A stretch of DNA of 64,000 nucleotides from an uncultured Agathobaculum sp. (GCA_944384725.1 CALWUJ010000008.1:1-64000); one strand, 5' to 3'; shown: positions 36,125 to 46,230, counted from the first letter of the stretch. The notes: generated by a model from the letters alone, not told the origin. Program-made: numbers and translations.

Positions 36125-38959
36125 TTAGAAAATGGCAACCGTCGTGCCGACCGGGATGTTGTTGTAAATCCACTTGATGTCGTTCTTATACATGCGCACG
36201 CAGCCGTGCGAAACGGGATAGCCCGCGCTGAAGTCATATTCGGTGTCCGTGCCCGGATAGCACAGGCGAGAGTGGAACGCATAGCCCGTGCCGGGGTAGA
36301 AGCCAACGACCGGACGCACGGTGTAGGTGCTGGTCGTCCAGCCGCCCGCGGACTTGTAGGAAACCGTGGTCAGGCCGGTGGGCGTCGGCGTGGAGGCTGC
36401 GCCGGTGCCGACGAGGAAAGATTTGATCAGCTTCCAATTGCCCTTGGAGCCTTGGAACACGTTGACATGCTGGTAAGCACGGTTGATCCAGACAAGGTAC
36501 TGGGTCTTGCTCGAATAGCCCTTGGCATTGACCCAGACTTCCTTTTCATAGGGCTTGTAGTCGTTGTTGACCGCATAAGACGTGGTGTAATTGCCGCGAT
36601 AGGTCGAGGAGACCAGATTCAGCACGCGGTTTACATCGCGCTGATAGTACCACTCGTCCGAGTAATTCTCGATCGGTACAGTCTTTTCGACATACCGCTC
36701 TTCGATTTCACCGGTCGAGGGGTTTTCATAGGTCAGCTTAAAGCCCATGGTCACGCTGGTGTCCATGTCCTTGGTGAAGGTGAAAGTGGTGGTGATGCGG
36801 GAAACAGCATCCGCAGTCAGCTCGAAGCTGTCATTGCGATAATTCGCCATCGGCTTGCCGTTTTTGTACCACTGTGCGGAGCAGATCTTGGGTTCGGTCA
36901 CACCCTGGAACGTGACCTGCGTCACCAGCGAACCGCCCGCCTTGACCTTGTCCGGTACGCCCATCGAAAGCGTCACGCCGGTAAGACCGGGGTCAATGTT
37001 TTCGATCATGGAATCCGCTTGGATAGATACTGTGCAATTGACCGCACGGATATCGACCGTGGCAGCTTTGCCATTGCCGTCCACCGTCGTGCCGACGCCT
37101 GCCACCAGTAGGTTATCCACCGTACCATTCAGCGTCAGCTTGTTGTTTTTCGCACCGCCATTGATGGCAACCGAACCGATCGAGCCGTCCGCCATGATGG
37201 TGTTGTTGCTGCCGATGATGGTGACCGTATCCGCCTGCAACTCATACAGGTTGATCGTGCGGCCGGAAGCGGTGATTTCGATATTGCTGGCATGACCGGA
37301 ATAGTTGACTGTGCTGCCCTTGCCGGCGATGACCAGCGTGCTGGTCGAGGAATCTTCCGACAGGCCCACGTCTGCCGTGCCTGCAGGGTCGATCGCGAGA
37401 GTAGAGAGGTAAGAGCCGTTCTGCACGTTCAGCTTGGCGTTTTCCGCGCCCTTGAGTACCACACGGTCGTGTGCAGTGACCGCGTCCAGCGTGGTGTTCT
37501 GCGCGGCAGTGGCGAAAATCAGGTCACCGTTCAGCTCCGTATTGGATACCGTGTATTCCGGATAAGCGAGAATGCTGTGACCGGTGAGCGGCGCAGTCGT
37601 TTCAGTGTCCGTCCCAGCGTCCGCTTCAGTATTTTCAGCAGTAGATTCTTCTGTGTCGGTTTCCGCGCTTTCCTCAGTCTCCGCGGCGGTTTCCGCGTCT
37701 GCGGTTTCTTCCTGCGGAGCAAGGATCTGATTCGCAACGCGGGTAATCATGGTGACAAATTGCGCGCGTGTCAGCGTAGCCTGCGGTGCAAGAGTGGTAT
37801 CGGTCACGCCGTTGATCACGCCCGCCGATACCAGCGCTGCCGCCGCCTGCTGCTGTGCTGCGGTCATCGAGCTGATGTCGGTGAAAGCACTGAGTTCATC
37901 CGCACCGGATTCCGCACGGTCAAAGACGAATGCGCGGGCGAGCAGCTCGAATGCCTCCGCACGGGTGGCAGCGGCATCAAAGTTACGGCTGTCGTTTGCA
38001 TCGATCAGACCGAGGTGAATGGCTTTGCCCAGGTCGGCAGCGTACCATGCATTGGAGGGCGTGTTGCTCAGGCCGCTTGTGTCGTCCACAACGTTGGCGC
38101 CGAGCGCGCGGTTAAGCATAATGATGGCTTCCGAGCGCTTGACCGGGTTATCCGGCAGCATTTTGCCATCCGTACCCTTGAGCAGACCCATATTAGCCGC
38201 GGTGTTCAGTGCGTTTTCCGCCCAGTGGCCCACAATGTCCGGGAAAGCGGGCTCGACAGGCTGCTCCGGTTCTTCGGGCTGTTCGGGCTGGGTCTCGCCG
38301 GTCAGCGTCAGCGTAACGGGCAGCGTGCCCGCCATGATGCGTGCAACGTACAGCTTGGCAGCATTGAGGTCAAAACCGCCGGTAAGGTTCAGCACCGTAT
38401 TGTCTGCGTCATAGGACACCGTTTCGCCAACGGCTTCACCATCCAGTGTGACGGACAGTGCATCGTCCTCACCGAGCGCAGCAAGCGCCGTCTGCGCGTC
38501 GCTTGTCGGGGTGAGGGATATGTAGACCGGAGCGCCGTCCGCTTCAGCCGGCTGCTCCACCTCTGCAGACAGCACATCGGCGCTCGTCAGCGCGATCTGT
38601 CCATTCGCGTCCACGATGGAGAGTGCATTGGTCTGCGACAGAAAAGCCGCAACGTCGGCCGGGGCGGTGTCTGTGCCATCCGGCAGGGTGACGATGACGG
38701 TTTTGCGGTCATCCGGGAAGGTAATCTGCGCGTCCGACAACGCCAGCTGTTCCAGACGGCCCTCGAGCACGGTGCGGACCTGCTCAACCATGCCGTCCTC
38801 CATCTGGTCGGTGTCCATCTGATCCGGCAGGGTGACCGCAAAGGTCAGCGTGGTGCCGGAGGTGTTTTGTTGTTCGGCAGCTGCGTCGCTACCCGCGGCA
38901 AATGCGGTGGTCAGCAGCATGACAGCAGCCAAAAGGCCGCTGAAAAGACGTTTTTTCAA
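36125..38959 (-). CDS. Secreted L,D-transpeptidase with SecD-P1-like domain and SLH repeats
   Basis: A 944-residue exported protein. A signal peptide (1-21, cleavage after AFA) is followed by residues 36-222 resembling the extracellular P1 domain of SecD: QVRTVLEGRLEQLALSDAQI, then LSVTLDGEAVGETV, GGFDLNAAKLYVARIMAG and LPVTLTL. Three SLH repeats follow (238-288, 302-345, 358-410), then a Glu/Thr-rich linker (415-456), a beta-helix-like region (462-650), an Ig-like domain (662-760) and a C-terminal YkuD domain with catalytic C920 in SHGCVRM. It probably cross-links peptidoglycan while bound to the wall through SLH. The start is a TTG with a GGGGGA site 8 nt upstream. Confidence 0.85.
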   Translation of the reverse strand: MKKRLFSGLLAAVMLLTTAFAAGSDAAAEQQNTSGTTLTFAVTLPDQMDTDQMEDGMVEQVRTVLEGRLEQLALSDAQITFPDDRKTVIVTLPDGTDTAPADVAAFLSQTNALSIVDANGQIALTSADVLSAEVEQPAEADGAPVYISLTPTSDAQTALAALGEDDALSVTLDGEAVGETVSYDADNTVLNLTGGFDLNAAKLYVARIMAGTLPVTLTLTGETQPEQPEEPEQPVEPAFPDIVGHWAENALNTAANMGLLKGTDGKMLPDNPVKRSEAIIMLNRALGANVVDDTSGLSNTPSNAWYAADLGKAIHLGLIDANDSRNFDAAATRAEAFELLARAFVFDRAESGADELSAFTDISSMTAAQQQAAAALVSAGVINGVTDTTLAPQATLTRAQFVTMITRVANQILAPQEETADAETAAETEESAETDTEESTAENTEADAGTDTETTAPLTGHSILAYPEYTVSNTELNGDLIFATAAQNTTLDAVTAHDRVVLKGAENAKLNVQNGSYLSTLAIDPAGTADVGLSEDSSTSTLVIAGKGSTVNYSGHASNIEITASGRTINLYELQADTVTIIGSNNTIMADGSIGSVAINGGAKNNKLTLNGTVDNLLVAGVGTTVDGNGKAATVDIRAVNCTVSIQADSMIENIDPGLTGVTLSMGVPDKVKAGGSLVTQVTFQGVTEPKICSAQWYKNGKPMANYRNDSFELTADAVSRITTTFTFTKDMDTSVTMGFKLTYENPSTGEIEERYVEKTVPIENYSDEWYYQRDVNRVLNLVSSTYRGNYTTSYAVNNDYKPYEKEVWVNAKGYSSKTQYLVWINRAYQHVNVFQGSKGNWKLIKSFLVGTGAASTPTPTGLTTVSYKSAGGWTTSTYTVRPVVGFYPGTGYAFHSRLCYPGTDTEYDFSAGYPVSHGCVRMYKNDIKWIYNNIPVGTTVAIF

Positions 38960-38990
38960 GGCATAATCCCCCTTGTTCCAGAATAAGTAT

Positions 38991-39020
38991 ATTGTACGTT
39001 CGCGGGCTATGGCTTGTCAA
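38991..39020 (-). promoter_or_regulatory. Promoter of the L,D-transpeptidase gene
   Basis: Minus strand perfect TTGACA (39015-39020), an 18-nt spacer and TACAAT (38991-38996). Confidence 0.8.
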
Positions 39021-39121
39021 GCCAAAGCGCGGTTTCAGTTTCGATACAAAGCCCGCTTTCCCATGATTTCCCGCTGAGATACCAGACGCAAAAATGGGTT
39101 GTTCGGTTCCCGTTACAAAGG

Positions 39122-39150
39122 TTTACAAGCGCTTTTCTGCATGCTATACT
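39122..39150 (+). promoter_or_regulatory. Promoter of the zinc-ribbon membrane protein gene
   Basis: TTTACA (39122-39127), a 17-nt spacer and TATACT (39145-39150). Confidence 0.8.
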
Positions 39151-39195
39151 AATATAGGATTGTTATATTTGTATATGATAGAGGAGGAACCATCC

Positions 39196-40521
39196 ATGCT
39201 TTGCAAGAACTGCGGCAGGGAGCTGCCCATCGCGGGCAAATTCTGCCCATTCTGCGGCGCGGTCGTTGAGCAGGAGGGCGTCAACGATGAAACCGCTGTC
39301 TTTACCTCACTGCCCGATGAGCTGAAAGGGCCGATCGACCTTTCGGCATTTGACGCGGCGATGAAGGAAGATCATCACGGCGGCATATCCGGGGACGGCG
39401 TTACCACAGGTGATCCGTTTGCCGCGACCGACCCGCACATCCCGACGGCGGAGGAGCTGTCGTCGGTGCGCCGCACTTCGAATATGCCGCGCGCAACGCG
39501 CGTATCGGGTACATCGCGCTCGTCCGGTGCGCCGCGCACGACCTATTTTTCCGAGCCTGACCCGGATGACCAGCCGTACCGCAAGCCGTCTAAGGGGAAA
39601 AAGGGCGCGGTGATCGCGGTGGTCGTCGTGCTGATTGTTGCGCTGATTGGCGGCGGCATTTGGTTTATCATGAGCCGTCAGCCGGACGAAAACCTGACGT
39701 TGGCGGAAAAGTATCTGAACCGTGGCGACTTTGACAAGGCGCTTCAGTATTATACCGCTGCGCAGACGGAAGCCAAGGACCCGTCCTCGCTGGATACGAC
39801 CATTCAGCTGCTGGAGGACTTCCAGACCGCGCAGGCCTATGTGGATAACGGTCAGTACACCGAGGCGATCGCGCTGCTCAAGCAGCTGCAGAACCGGGTG
39901 ACCGATCCGGATTCCCCGCTGTACGGCGCCATCGAGGATTTGATCGACCAGTCGGAAACCGCACAGTCGGACAGTGAGTTCGCTTCGGATATTGAGGAAG
40001 TCAAGAGCTATCTGGCGGATAAGAAGTATGACGCAGCTGCCGGCAAGCTGGATTCGCTCGATGCGGACGATACGCTGACCGGCGATCAGAAAAAGCAGGT
40101 TTCCGAGCTGCGCGACCAGCTGACCAAAGCGCAGGAGGCTGAGCAGAAGCAGCAGGAGACCGAGCAGAAGCAGAACGAGCAGAAGCAGGATTTCAGCAGC
40201 CAGATGGATGCGCTCGAGCAGAACGATCTGCAAATTGCTTCCGCCGCCACGCAGGAAGATGAGCTGGCGCTGACGGCAAGCTCGTTTGAGGCGTGGGATA
40301 ATCTGCTGGTGCAGATGTATGATCATCTGGCAACCATCCTGAATGCAGATCAGTATGCTGCTGAGGAAGAAAGCTATAAGAAGTGGGTCGAGGAGCGTGA
40401 CTCCGGCGCGGCGAACGCGGCGAAGGAAAGTTCAGACGAGACGGCAGGTCAGCTTGCGTCTTACAGCTTTAAGCAGAGCTATACCAAGGCACGCTGCTAC
40501 AAGCTGCTCGAGCTGATGTAA
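39196..40521 (+). CDS. Zinc-ribbon membrane protein with extracellular repeat/coiled-coil region
   Basis: A 441-residue protein. The N-terminal zinc ribbon has C3-x2-C6 and C17-x2-C20 (LCKNCG ... FCPFCG). A low-complexity Ser/Arg/Pro region follows, then one membrane helix (AVIAVVVVLIVALIGGGIWFI, about 137-157). The C-terminal domain has TPR-like repeats (about 165-260) and a Gln/Glu/Lys-rich coiled coil (about 315-345). No enzyme motif is seen. Such proteins are frequent in gut Clostridia and lack an assigned role. GAGGAGG is the ribosome site; 34 upstream codons overlap the promoter and are rejected. Confidence 0.8.
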   Translation: MLCKNCGRELPIAGKFCPFCGAVVEQEGVNDETAVFTSLPDELKGPIDLSAFDAAMKEDHHGGISGDGVTTGDPFAATDPHIPTAEELSSVRRTSNMPRATRVSGTSRSSGAPRTTYFSEPDPDDQPYRKPSKGKKGAVIAVVVVLIVALIGGGIWFIMSRQPDENLTLAEKYLNRGDFDKALQYYTAAQTEAKDPSSLDTTIQLLEDFQTAQAYVDNGQYTEAIALLKQLQNRVTDPDSPLYGAIEDLIDQSETAQSDSEFASDIEEVKSYLADKKYDAAAGKLDSLDADDTLTGDQKKQVSELRDQLTKAQEAEQKQQETEQKQNEQKQDFSSQMDALEQNDLQIASAATQEDELALTASSFEAWDNLLVQMYDHLATILNADQYAAEEESYKKWVEERDSGAANAAKESSDETAGQLASYSFKQSYTKARCYKLLELM

Positions 40522-40549
40522 TAAAAACAGCTCAAATAAAGAAAGAGAA

Positions 40550-40579
40550 AAAATCACGGCGAAAAGCCGTGATTTTTTT
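40550..40579 (+). terminator. Terminator of the zinc-ribbon gene
   Basis: AATCACGGC and GCCGTGATT around GAAAA, followed by a run of T. Confidence 0.93.
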
Positions 40580-40722
40580 ATTGCTGCATACTCTGTTGCT
40601 TTTGCAAGGCAAATCGAAAAAATATTTGCACAATAAGAGGAAATAACTTGCGTACAGGCAGAGTGAACAATGCAGAAAAGTGTGGAAAAATAGTTTTTGT
40701 AGGCTTACACAAGCAACAGAAT

Positions 40723-40751
40723 TTGACATGAATGCAGGATAGGAGTAAAAT
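40723..40751 (+). promoter_or_regulatory. Citrate synthase promoter
   Basis: Perfect TTGACA (40723-40728), a 17-nt spacer, TAAAAT (40746-40751). Confidence 0.82.
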
Positions 40752-40793
40752 ATATTCATAAAGATAAGGTAAGCACGGAAAGGGGAAAGCCGG

Positions 40794-42161
40794 ATGATGA
40801 TTCAGCCGAATTATGTAAGTGAGGAACTCCTGCACGAATTGAGCGAGAGTTTTCGCTTAAACAGTCAGATCCCGTCGGAGTTGTATTCTCGTTACCGTAT
40901 TAAGCGCGGCCTGCGCAATGCGGACGGAACGGGCGTGCTGGTCGGCGCAAGCCGGTTGGGCAACGTACACGGTTACATCATCAATGAAGGCGAGCGGGAG
41001 CCGATCGAAGGCCGGCTGACCTATCGCGGTTATAATGTATACGATCTGATTCACGGTCTGGAAAGCGAGAACCGCTTTGGATTTGAAGAGGTCGGCTATC
41101 TTCTGATGTGCGGCAAGCTGCCCACCCGCAGCCAGCTTGCGGAGTTCCAGCACACGATCGGGTTGGAGCGTGCGCTGCCGGACAATTTCACCGAGGATAT
41201 GATTATGCGTGCACCCAGCCGCGATATTATGAACAAGCTGGCAGGCGCGACGCTGGCGCTGTATTCCTATGACGAAAATCCGGATGAGACAACGGTGGAG
41301 AACATCATGCGGCAGGGCATCAGCCTGATGGCAAAGTTCCCGGTTATCATCTCGCATGCATATCAGGCCAAGCGCCGTTACTTTGACGGCGATTCCATGT
41401 TCCTGCATGTGCCTGACCCCGAACGTTCGACCGCGGAGAACATTCTGCATCTGGTGCGCCCGAACGGCAAGTATACGGACGATGAAGCAAAGCTGCTCGA
41501 TCGCTGCCTGATCCTGCACGCTGAGCACGGCGGCGGTAACAACTCCTCGTTTACCGTGCGCGTTACCTCCTCTTCCGGCACGGATACTTATTCCGCGATC
41601 GCCGCAGCGGTTTCGGCACTCAAGGGGCCGCGCCACGGCGGCGCCAACCTGCGCGTTGTCAAGCAGTTTGAGGAGATGAAAGCCAACCTCCACGACTGGA
41701 CAGATGAAGGCGAGGTCGCGGATTATCTGCGCCGCATTCTGGATGGCGAGGCGGGCGATGGTTCGGGCCTGATTTACGGCATGGGTCACGCCATCTACAC
41801 CAAGAGCGATCCGCGTGCCGTGGCGCTCAAGCGGGCGGCGCGTCCGCTGGCTGAAAAGACCGGCTTTTCCAAGGAAATGGATCTCATCGAGCTGGTCGAA
41901 AAGCTCACACCTGCAATTTTTGCCGAGAAAAAGGGCAGCGACAAACCGATGTGCGCCAATGTGGATATGTATTCCGGGCTGGTATACAAGATGCTCGGCC
42001 TGCCCAAGTCGCTGTATACCCCGCTGTTTGCGACCGCGCGTATTGTCGGCTGGATGGCACACCGGCTGGAAGAGGTCACGACCGGCGGCAAGATCATCCG
42101 TCCGGCTTACAAGCCGCTGGCTAAAACGGTTGAATATGTCAATCTGGACGAACGGAACTGA
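40794..42161 (+). CDS. gltA: Citrate synthase (Si-type citrate/2-methylcitrate synthase family)
   Basis: A 455-residue enzyme that condenses oxaloacetate with acetyl-CoA. The catalytic residues line up as H245 (HAEHGGGNNSSF), H332 (GMGHAIYT) and D391 (VDMYSGLVYKML). CoA and citrate binding regions are intact. The protein is of the Si type, in contrast to the Re-citrate synthase of some Clostridia. Two adjacent ATGs exist; the first has the better spacing to AAGGGG. The gene stands alone, with its own promoter and terminator. A 2-methylcitrate synthase function cannot be excluded. Confidence 0.92.
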   Translation: MMIQPNYVSEELLHELSESFRLNSQIPSELYSRYRIKRGLRNADGTGVLVGASRLGNVHGYIINEGEREPIEGRLTYRGYNVYDLIHGLESENRFGFEEVGYLLMCGKLPTRSQLAEFQHTIGLERALPDNFTEDMIMRAPSRDIMNKLAGATLALYSYDENPDETTVENIMRQGISLMAKFPVIISHAYQAKRRYFDGDSMFLHVPDPERSTAENILHLVRPNGKYTDDEAKLLDRCLILHAEHGGGNNSSFTVRVTSSSGTDTYSAIAAAVSALKGPRHGGANLRVVKQFEEMKANLHDWTDEGEVADYLRRILDGEAGDGSGLIYGMGHAIYTKSDPRAVALKRAARPLAEKTGFSKEMDLIELVEKLTPAIFAEKKGSDKPMCANVDMYSGLVYKMLGLPKSLYTPLFATARIVGWMAHRLEEVTTGGKIIRPAYKPLAKTVEYVNLDERN

Positions 42162-42170
42162 GAGAAACGA

Positions 42171-42205
42171 AAAAAGCGTGTTTCCATTTTGGAAACACGC
42201 TTTTT
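42171..42205. terminator. Bidirectional terminator after citrate synthase
   Basis: AAAAAGCGTGTTTCC and GGAAACACGCTTTTT form a 15-bp stem with a 5-nt loop. Confidence 0.93.
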
Positions 42206-42207
42206 GT

Positions 42208-43011
42208 TTAAGAACGATGCCAAAGACGGCTTTTATGCAGTTGGTGCAGCGAGGGCAGGGACACCGGGGCGTCCTCTGCATCCGCATTTGCTGCTGCACG
42301 GAAGGGGAGATGGATCAGCAGGCTGGCACCTGCCAGCAGGACAAAGGTGCAGCCCAGATAAATACCGCGGCCAAAGGTGTTGAAAACCCATACCAGCGGC
42401 GTGCCGGCCGGCGGAGCGTACAGGAACATATAATTTTCTCCGAACAGCTGGTCCACCATGCCGACGGCCAGCGCGGCAAGCAGGAAAATGCACAGCACCC
42501 GGGGAAAGCGCTGGATGGATGGACGGTGCATGCCGCACAGGATCATCGCAAGCGGGACAAAAACCAGCAGGCCGTGCAGCGCAAAGGTTTGCAGCGTCTG
42601 GAAAGACAGCAGCGGGTAATAATCCGCCACACCGGCGGGCATGACCGTGCCGAAAATACCGCCGAGCAGTGACGTGGCATATACGAAATCGCGGAAACCG
42701 GTGAACTTCGTGAATACGGCCAGTGGAATGAACAGGCTTTGCAGGCCGCACAGGTGAAGAGGAAGCAGCTTGACCAGCGAGGTTGTGCCCGTCAAATACA
42801 GCCAGATCGAGTGGCTCAGTTCGAGCGTGGGAACGAGGATTGCCGCGCCATACAGCACATGCCGCGCTTGCTGCGGCTGTAATTGCCGAATCCAGAGCAG
42901 CCCTGCGATGATGCAGCCCGCGAGTGCCAGCAGAAGCAGGATGTGCCGCAGGCCGAGCAGCGGGAACGCGTCCGGATGCGGTGTGTCGCAGCGCGCAAAA
43001 AAAGTCGTCAT
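42208..43011 (-). CDS. YwaF-like integral membrane protein (TIGR02206 family)
   Basis: A 267-residue protein with about seven hydrophobic segments. The pattern HPDAFPLLGLRHILLLLALAG, then LLPLHLCGLQSLFIPLAVFT, and further YMFLYAPPAGTPL resembles the YwaF/TIGR02206 family of unknown role. The start is MTTFFARCDT at 43011 with AAAGGA upstream; an in-frame extension upstream runs through a neighbouring terminator. It faces citrate synthase tail to tail and shares its terminator. Confidence 0.75.
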   Translation of the reverse strand: MTTFFARCDTPHPDAFPLLGLRHILLLLALAGCIIAGLLWIRQLQPQQARHVLYGAAILVPTLELSHSIWLYLTGTTSLVKLLPLHLCGLQSLFIPLAVFTKFTGFRDFVYATSLLGGIFGTVMPAGVADYYPLLSFQTLQTFALHGLLVFVPLAMILCGMHRPSIQRFPRVLCIFLLAALAVGMVDQLFGENYMFLYAPPAGTPLVWVFNTFGRGIYLGCTFVLLAGASLLIHLPFRAAANADAEDAPVSLPSLHQLHKSRLWHRS

Positions 43012-43144
43012 GTTTGGATGTCCTTTCTTCCATCTCATGGAATGGTTCAAAAGATATAAAAGGCAGGATACGACTCTTTTGTGTAGAATCTGTGAACAAA
43101 TGATAAAAACCTTGAAAAAAGAGAGGACAAACAGCATAAGACAC

Positions 43145-43177
43145 AAAAACAGGCTGCACAAGCAGCCTGTTTTTTTC
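43145..43177. terminator. Terminator downstream of superoxide reductase
   Basis: ACAGGCTGC and GCAGCCTGT around ACAA, with A run before and T run after; works for the minus-strand gene. Confidence 0.88.
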
Positions 43178-43193
43178 CATATCGCACAATGGT

Positions 43194-43574
43194 TTAGAGC
43201 GCAGCCTTCCAAAGACCGTGCAGGTTGCAGAACTCGTAAACTGCTTCGGCCTTTTCGCCTTCTGCCAGATGGAATACCGCCTCGGGTGCGCCCGTGTGGT
43301 CGAGCACTGCACGGTGTACACCCTTATCGGTCACCAGCCAGATGAACGCGATGTGGTGTTCTTCGGTCATCGGATGCGCAACCTCGCCGACCTTGGCGCG
43401 GATGACGTCGCCCTCGACCGTCACAACCGGTACGTGCTTTTCGGATGCGCCGTCGGTCTCGCCCGCCTTGAATTCTTTCATCTTTTCGCCGCAGCACATC
43501 ACCGGTACATGATGATCGTCGATCATTTCAATGATGTTGCCGCAATGCATGCACTTGAAAATCTTCAGTTCCAT
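43194..43574 (-). CDS. dfx: Desulfoferrodoxin (superoxide reductase)
   Basis: A 126-residue two-iron protein reducing superoxide to peroxide in anaerobes. The N-terminal desulforedoxin centre has C8-x2-C11 and C27-C28. The catalytic domain shows EKHVPVV, HPMTEEHHIAFI and CNLHGLW, supplying the His4-Cys iron site. It is the last gene of the apparent ABC ATPase/dCMP deaminase/dfx operon, 36 nt after the deaminase, with a GGAGGAG site. Rubrerythrin at 58.8 kb would remove the peroxide formed. Confidence 0.95.
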   Translation of the reverse strand: MELKIFKCMHCGNIIEMIDDHHVPVMCCGEKMKEFKAGETDGASEKHVPVVTVEGDVIRAKVGEVAHPMTEEHHIAFIWLVTDKGVHRAVLDHTGAPEAVFHLAEGEKAEAVYEFCNLHGLWKAAL

Positions 43575-43610
43575 TGGTAATCTCCTCCTTGTGTTATGTA
43601 GAAAAGCGGG

Positions 43611-44099
43611 TCAGTAACCCATCTTTCCCTCCAGAATATCGTCGTGGTCCACCCATTCGGATACGTTAATCGTGTCGTATGTATCCGCATCCCGGCGGAT
43701 GACCACCTTTTCAATGCCCGCGTTGATAATCAGCCGCTTGCACATCGGGCAGGAGTTGGCGTCCGGCATGATTTCGCCCGTGGACATATCCCGTCCCACC
43801 AGATAGAGGGTCGCGCCAAGCATCTGCTCGCGGGGCGCAGCGATGATAGCGTTGGCTTCTGCGTGTACCGAGCGGCAGAACTCATACCGTTCGCCGCGCG
43901 GAATGCCCATCTTTGCCCGGATGCAGGTGCCGATATCAATGCAGTTGGCGCGGCCGCGGGGCGCGCCGTTGTAGCCGGTGGATACGATCACGTCATTTTT
44001 GACGATCACCGCGCCAAAGCCGCGCCGCAGGCAGGTGCTGCGCTCGAGCGCAACCTGCGCCATATCCAGATAATAGTTAACCTTGTCCCGTCGGTTCAT
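43611..44099 (-). CDS. Deoxycytidylate (dCMP) deaminase
   Basis: A 162-residue zinc deaminase converting dCMP to dUMP for thymidylate synthesis. The zinc ligands are H79 (VHAEANAI, with E81 as proton shuttle) and C117/C120 (CPMC). GYNGAPRG is typical of ComEB-type dCMP deaminases. GGGAGG ribosome site; it starts 21 nt after the ABC ATPase gene and so should share its transcript. Confidence 0.92.
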   Translation of the reverse strand: MNRRDKVNYYLDMAQVALERSTCLRRGFGAVIVKNDVIVSTGYNGAPRGRANCIDIGTCIRAKMGIPRGERYEFCRSVHAEANAIIAAPREQMLGATLYLVGRDMSTGEIMPDANSCPMCKRLIINAGIEKVVIRRDADTYDTINVSEWVDHDDILEGKMGY

Positions 44100-44120
44100 A
44101 AACAGCCTCCCACAAAGAAT

Positions 44121-44780
<660 letters not shown>

Positions 44781-44836
44781 GGCTTTTCCCCTTCCTTTCC
44801 GCCCTTATTTTGCATGGAGAAAAGCCGTATTATACC

Positions 44837-44872
44837 AAAAAAAACAGGGCTTCCTTTGAGGAAGCCCTGTTT
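44837..44872 (-). terminator. MATE gene terminator
   Basis: AACAGGGCTTCC/GGAAGCCCTGTT (44843-44871), loop TTTGA, followed on the minus strand by a run of T. A TATAAT just after it is the likely -10 of the ABC ATPase operon. Confidence 0.88.
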
Positions 44873-44874
44873 GG

Positions 44875-46230
44875 TCAAAGCGCGGGAAGATTTTTACGCC
44901 ATGCGCCGGTTTTGTAAAACAGAACGGAAAGTCCAGAACCGAGGAACCAGCCGATCGGCCAGGAAAGCCAGATGCCCAGCTCACGCCAGACGTGGAACAG
45001 CACAATCGAGAGCACCACGCGGATGATGAGGTCGGAAAAGGTCGTAATCATGAACGGCCGCATCGCGCCCGCACCGCGCAGCACGCTGTCGCAGACAAAT
45101 TTGATGCACACGACGATATAGAACGGCGTGACGACGAATAGATACTGCCGTCCGACGTCGATGACCCCTGAGCCACTGCCCGCCGGAACAAACAGACCGA
45201 CCAGTGTGTTGGCAAACAGCAGATAGATCGCAGTGAACACGACCGAAAGCGACAGCGAGAAGGCGGCGCCCGCCTTCAGACCCATGCTGACGCGGTCGAG
45301 CTTACGCGCGCCGATGTTCTGCGCCACATAGCTGGACAGACCGGATGCAAACGACATGCAGCAGGTCAGCGCAAAGGTATTGATTTTGGTGGCGGCTGAG
45401 AAGCCTGCGATGACGGTGGGGCCGCACAGGTTGATATAATACTGGATGATAACGTTGCCAACCGAGACAAAGCTCTGCTGTGCGATGGACGGAATGGCGT
45501 AGTTGGTCAAGCGACGCAGCATTTCGGGCGCAAACGGCAGGAAATGTCCGCCCGTGTCGAACGAGCGCACCCGGCGCAGCAGCAGCAGGAAGGCCAGCGC
45601 GCCCGCGCAGCCCTGCGCAATAAAGGTTGCCCACGCAACGCCTGCGACGCCCCACTGGAACACAGCAACGAACACCAGGTCGAGAATGACGTTGCTCACC
45701 GAGGACAGGATCAGCAGGATGAGCGGAGTACGGCTGTCGCCCATCGCGTTGAAGATACCGGTGCAGACGTTATAGATGAACAGGAACAGCAGACCGAATA
45801 CATACACCCGCAGATAGAGCGAGCCGTCGGCAAAGATATTTTCCGGCGTTTGCAGCGCGTGCATGATGCCGCCGGTGGCGAGCGTGCCGATGAGGGTCAG
45901 CACAAGTGCGATCACGGTGGTGGTCAGCAGTGCGGTGGAAATCGCAGTTTTCATGCGCAGATAGCGCTTCGCGCCGAACAGCTGGGAGACCAGCACGCTG
46001 GTGCCGATGTTCACGCCGGTCGCTACCGCGACAAACAGCTGGGTGATCGGATAGCTTGCGCCGACGGCGGCGAGCGCCAGCTCGCCCGCGGCGGGTGTTG
46101 CCGCAAAGCGGCCGACGATCATGGAGTCAGCCATCTGGTAAAGCTGCTGGAATGCGACGCTCAGCAATAGCGGCAGCGAAAACCAGAACAGCTTGGATGA
46201 GGGTTTTCCTTCGGTCAGATCGGTGGTCAA
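44875..46230 (-). CDS. MATE family efflux transporter
   Basis: A 451-residue protein with about twelve membrane helices in two homologous halves. It opens with KLFWFSLPLLLSVAFQQLYQMADSMIVGRF, the usual MATE motif. It uses an ion gradient to export drugs or metabolites; the substrate is unknown. The start is taken as TTG at 46230, with AAAGGAAGG about 7 nt before it; an in-frame TTG eight codons earlier would sit upstream of the ribosome site. Confidence 0.9.
   Translation of the reverse strand: MTTDLTEGKPSSKLFWFSLPLLLSVAFQQLYQMADSMIVGRFAATPAAGELALAAVGASYPITQLFVAVATGVNIGTSVLVSQLFGAKRYLRMKTAISTALLTTTVIALVLTLIGTLATGGIMHALQTPENIFADGSLYLRVYVFGLLFLFIYNVCTGIFNAMGDSRTPLILLILSSVSNVILDLVFVAVFQWGVAGVAWATFIAQGCAGALAFLLLLRRVRSFDTGGHFLPFAPEMLRRLTNYAIPSIAQQSFVSVGNVIIQYYINLCGPTVIAGFSAATKINTFALTCCMSFASGLSSYVAQNIGARKLDRVSMGLKAGAAFSLSLSVVFTAIYLLFANTLVGLFVPAGSGSGVIDVGRQYLFVVTPFYIVVCIKFVCDSVLRGAGAMRPFMITTFSDLIIRVVLSIVLFHVWRELGIWLSWPIGWFLGSGLSVLFYKTGAWRKNLPAL

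Noticed and set aside
42208-43321. Alternative long frame of 362 codons over the YwaF-like gene
   Set aside because: The frame beginning MTTFFARCDT gives clear membrane helices and a ribosome site; the other frame gives low-complexity His/Ala/Arg sequence.
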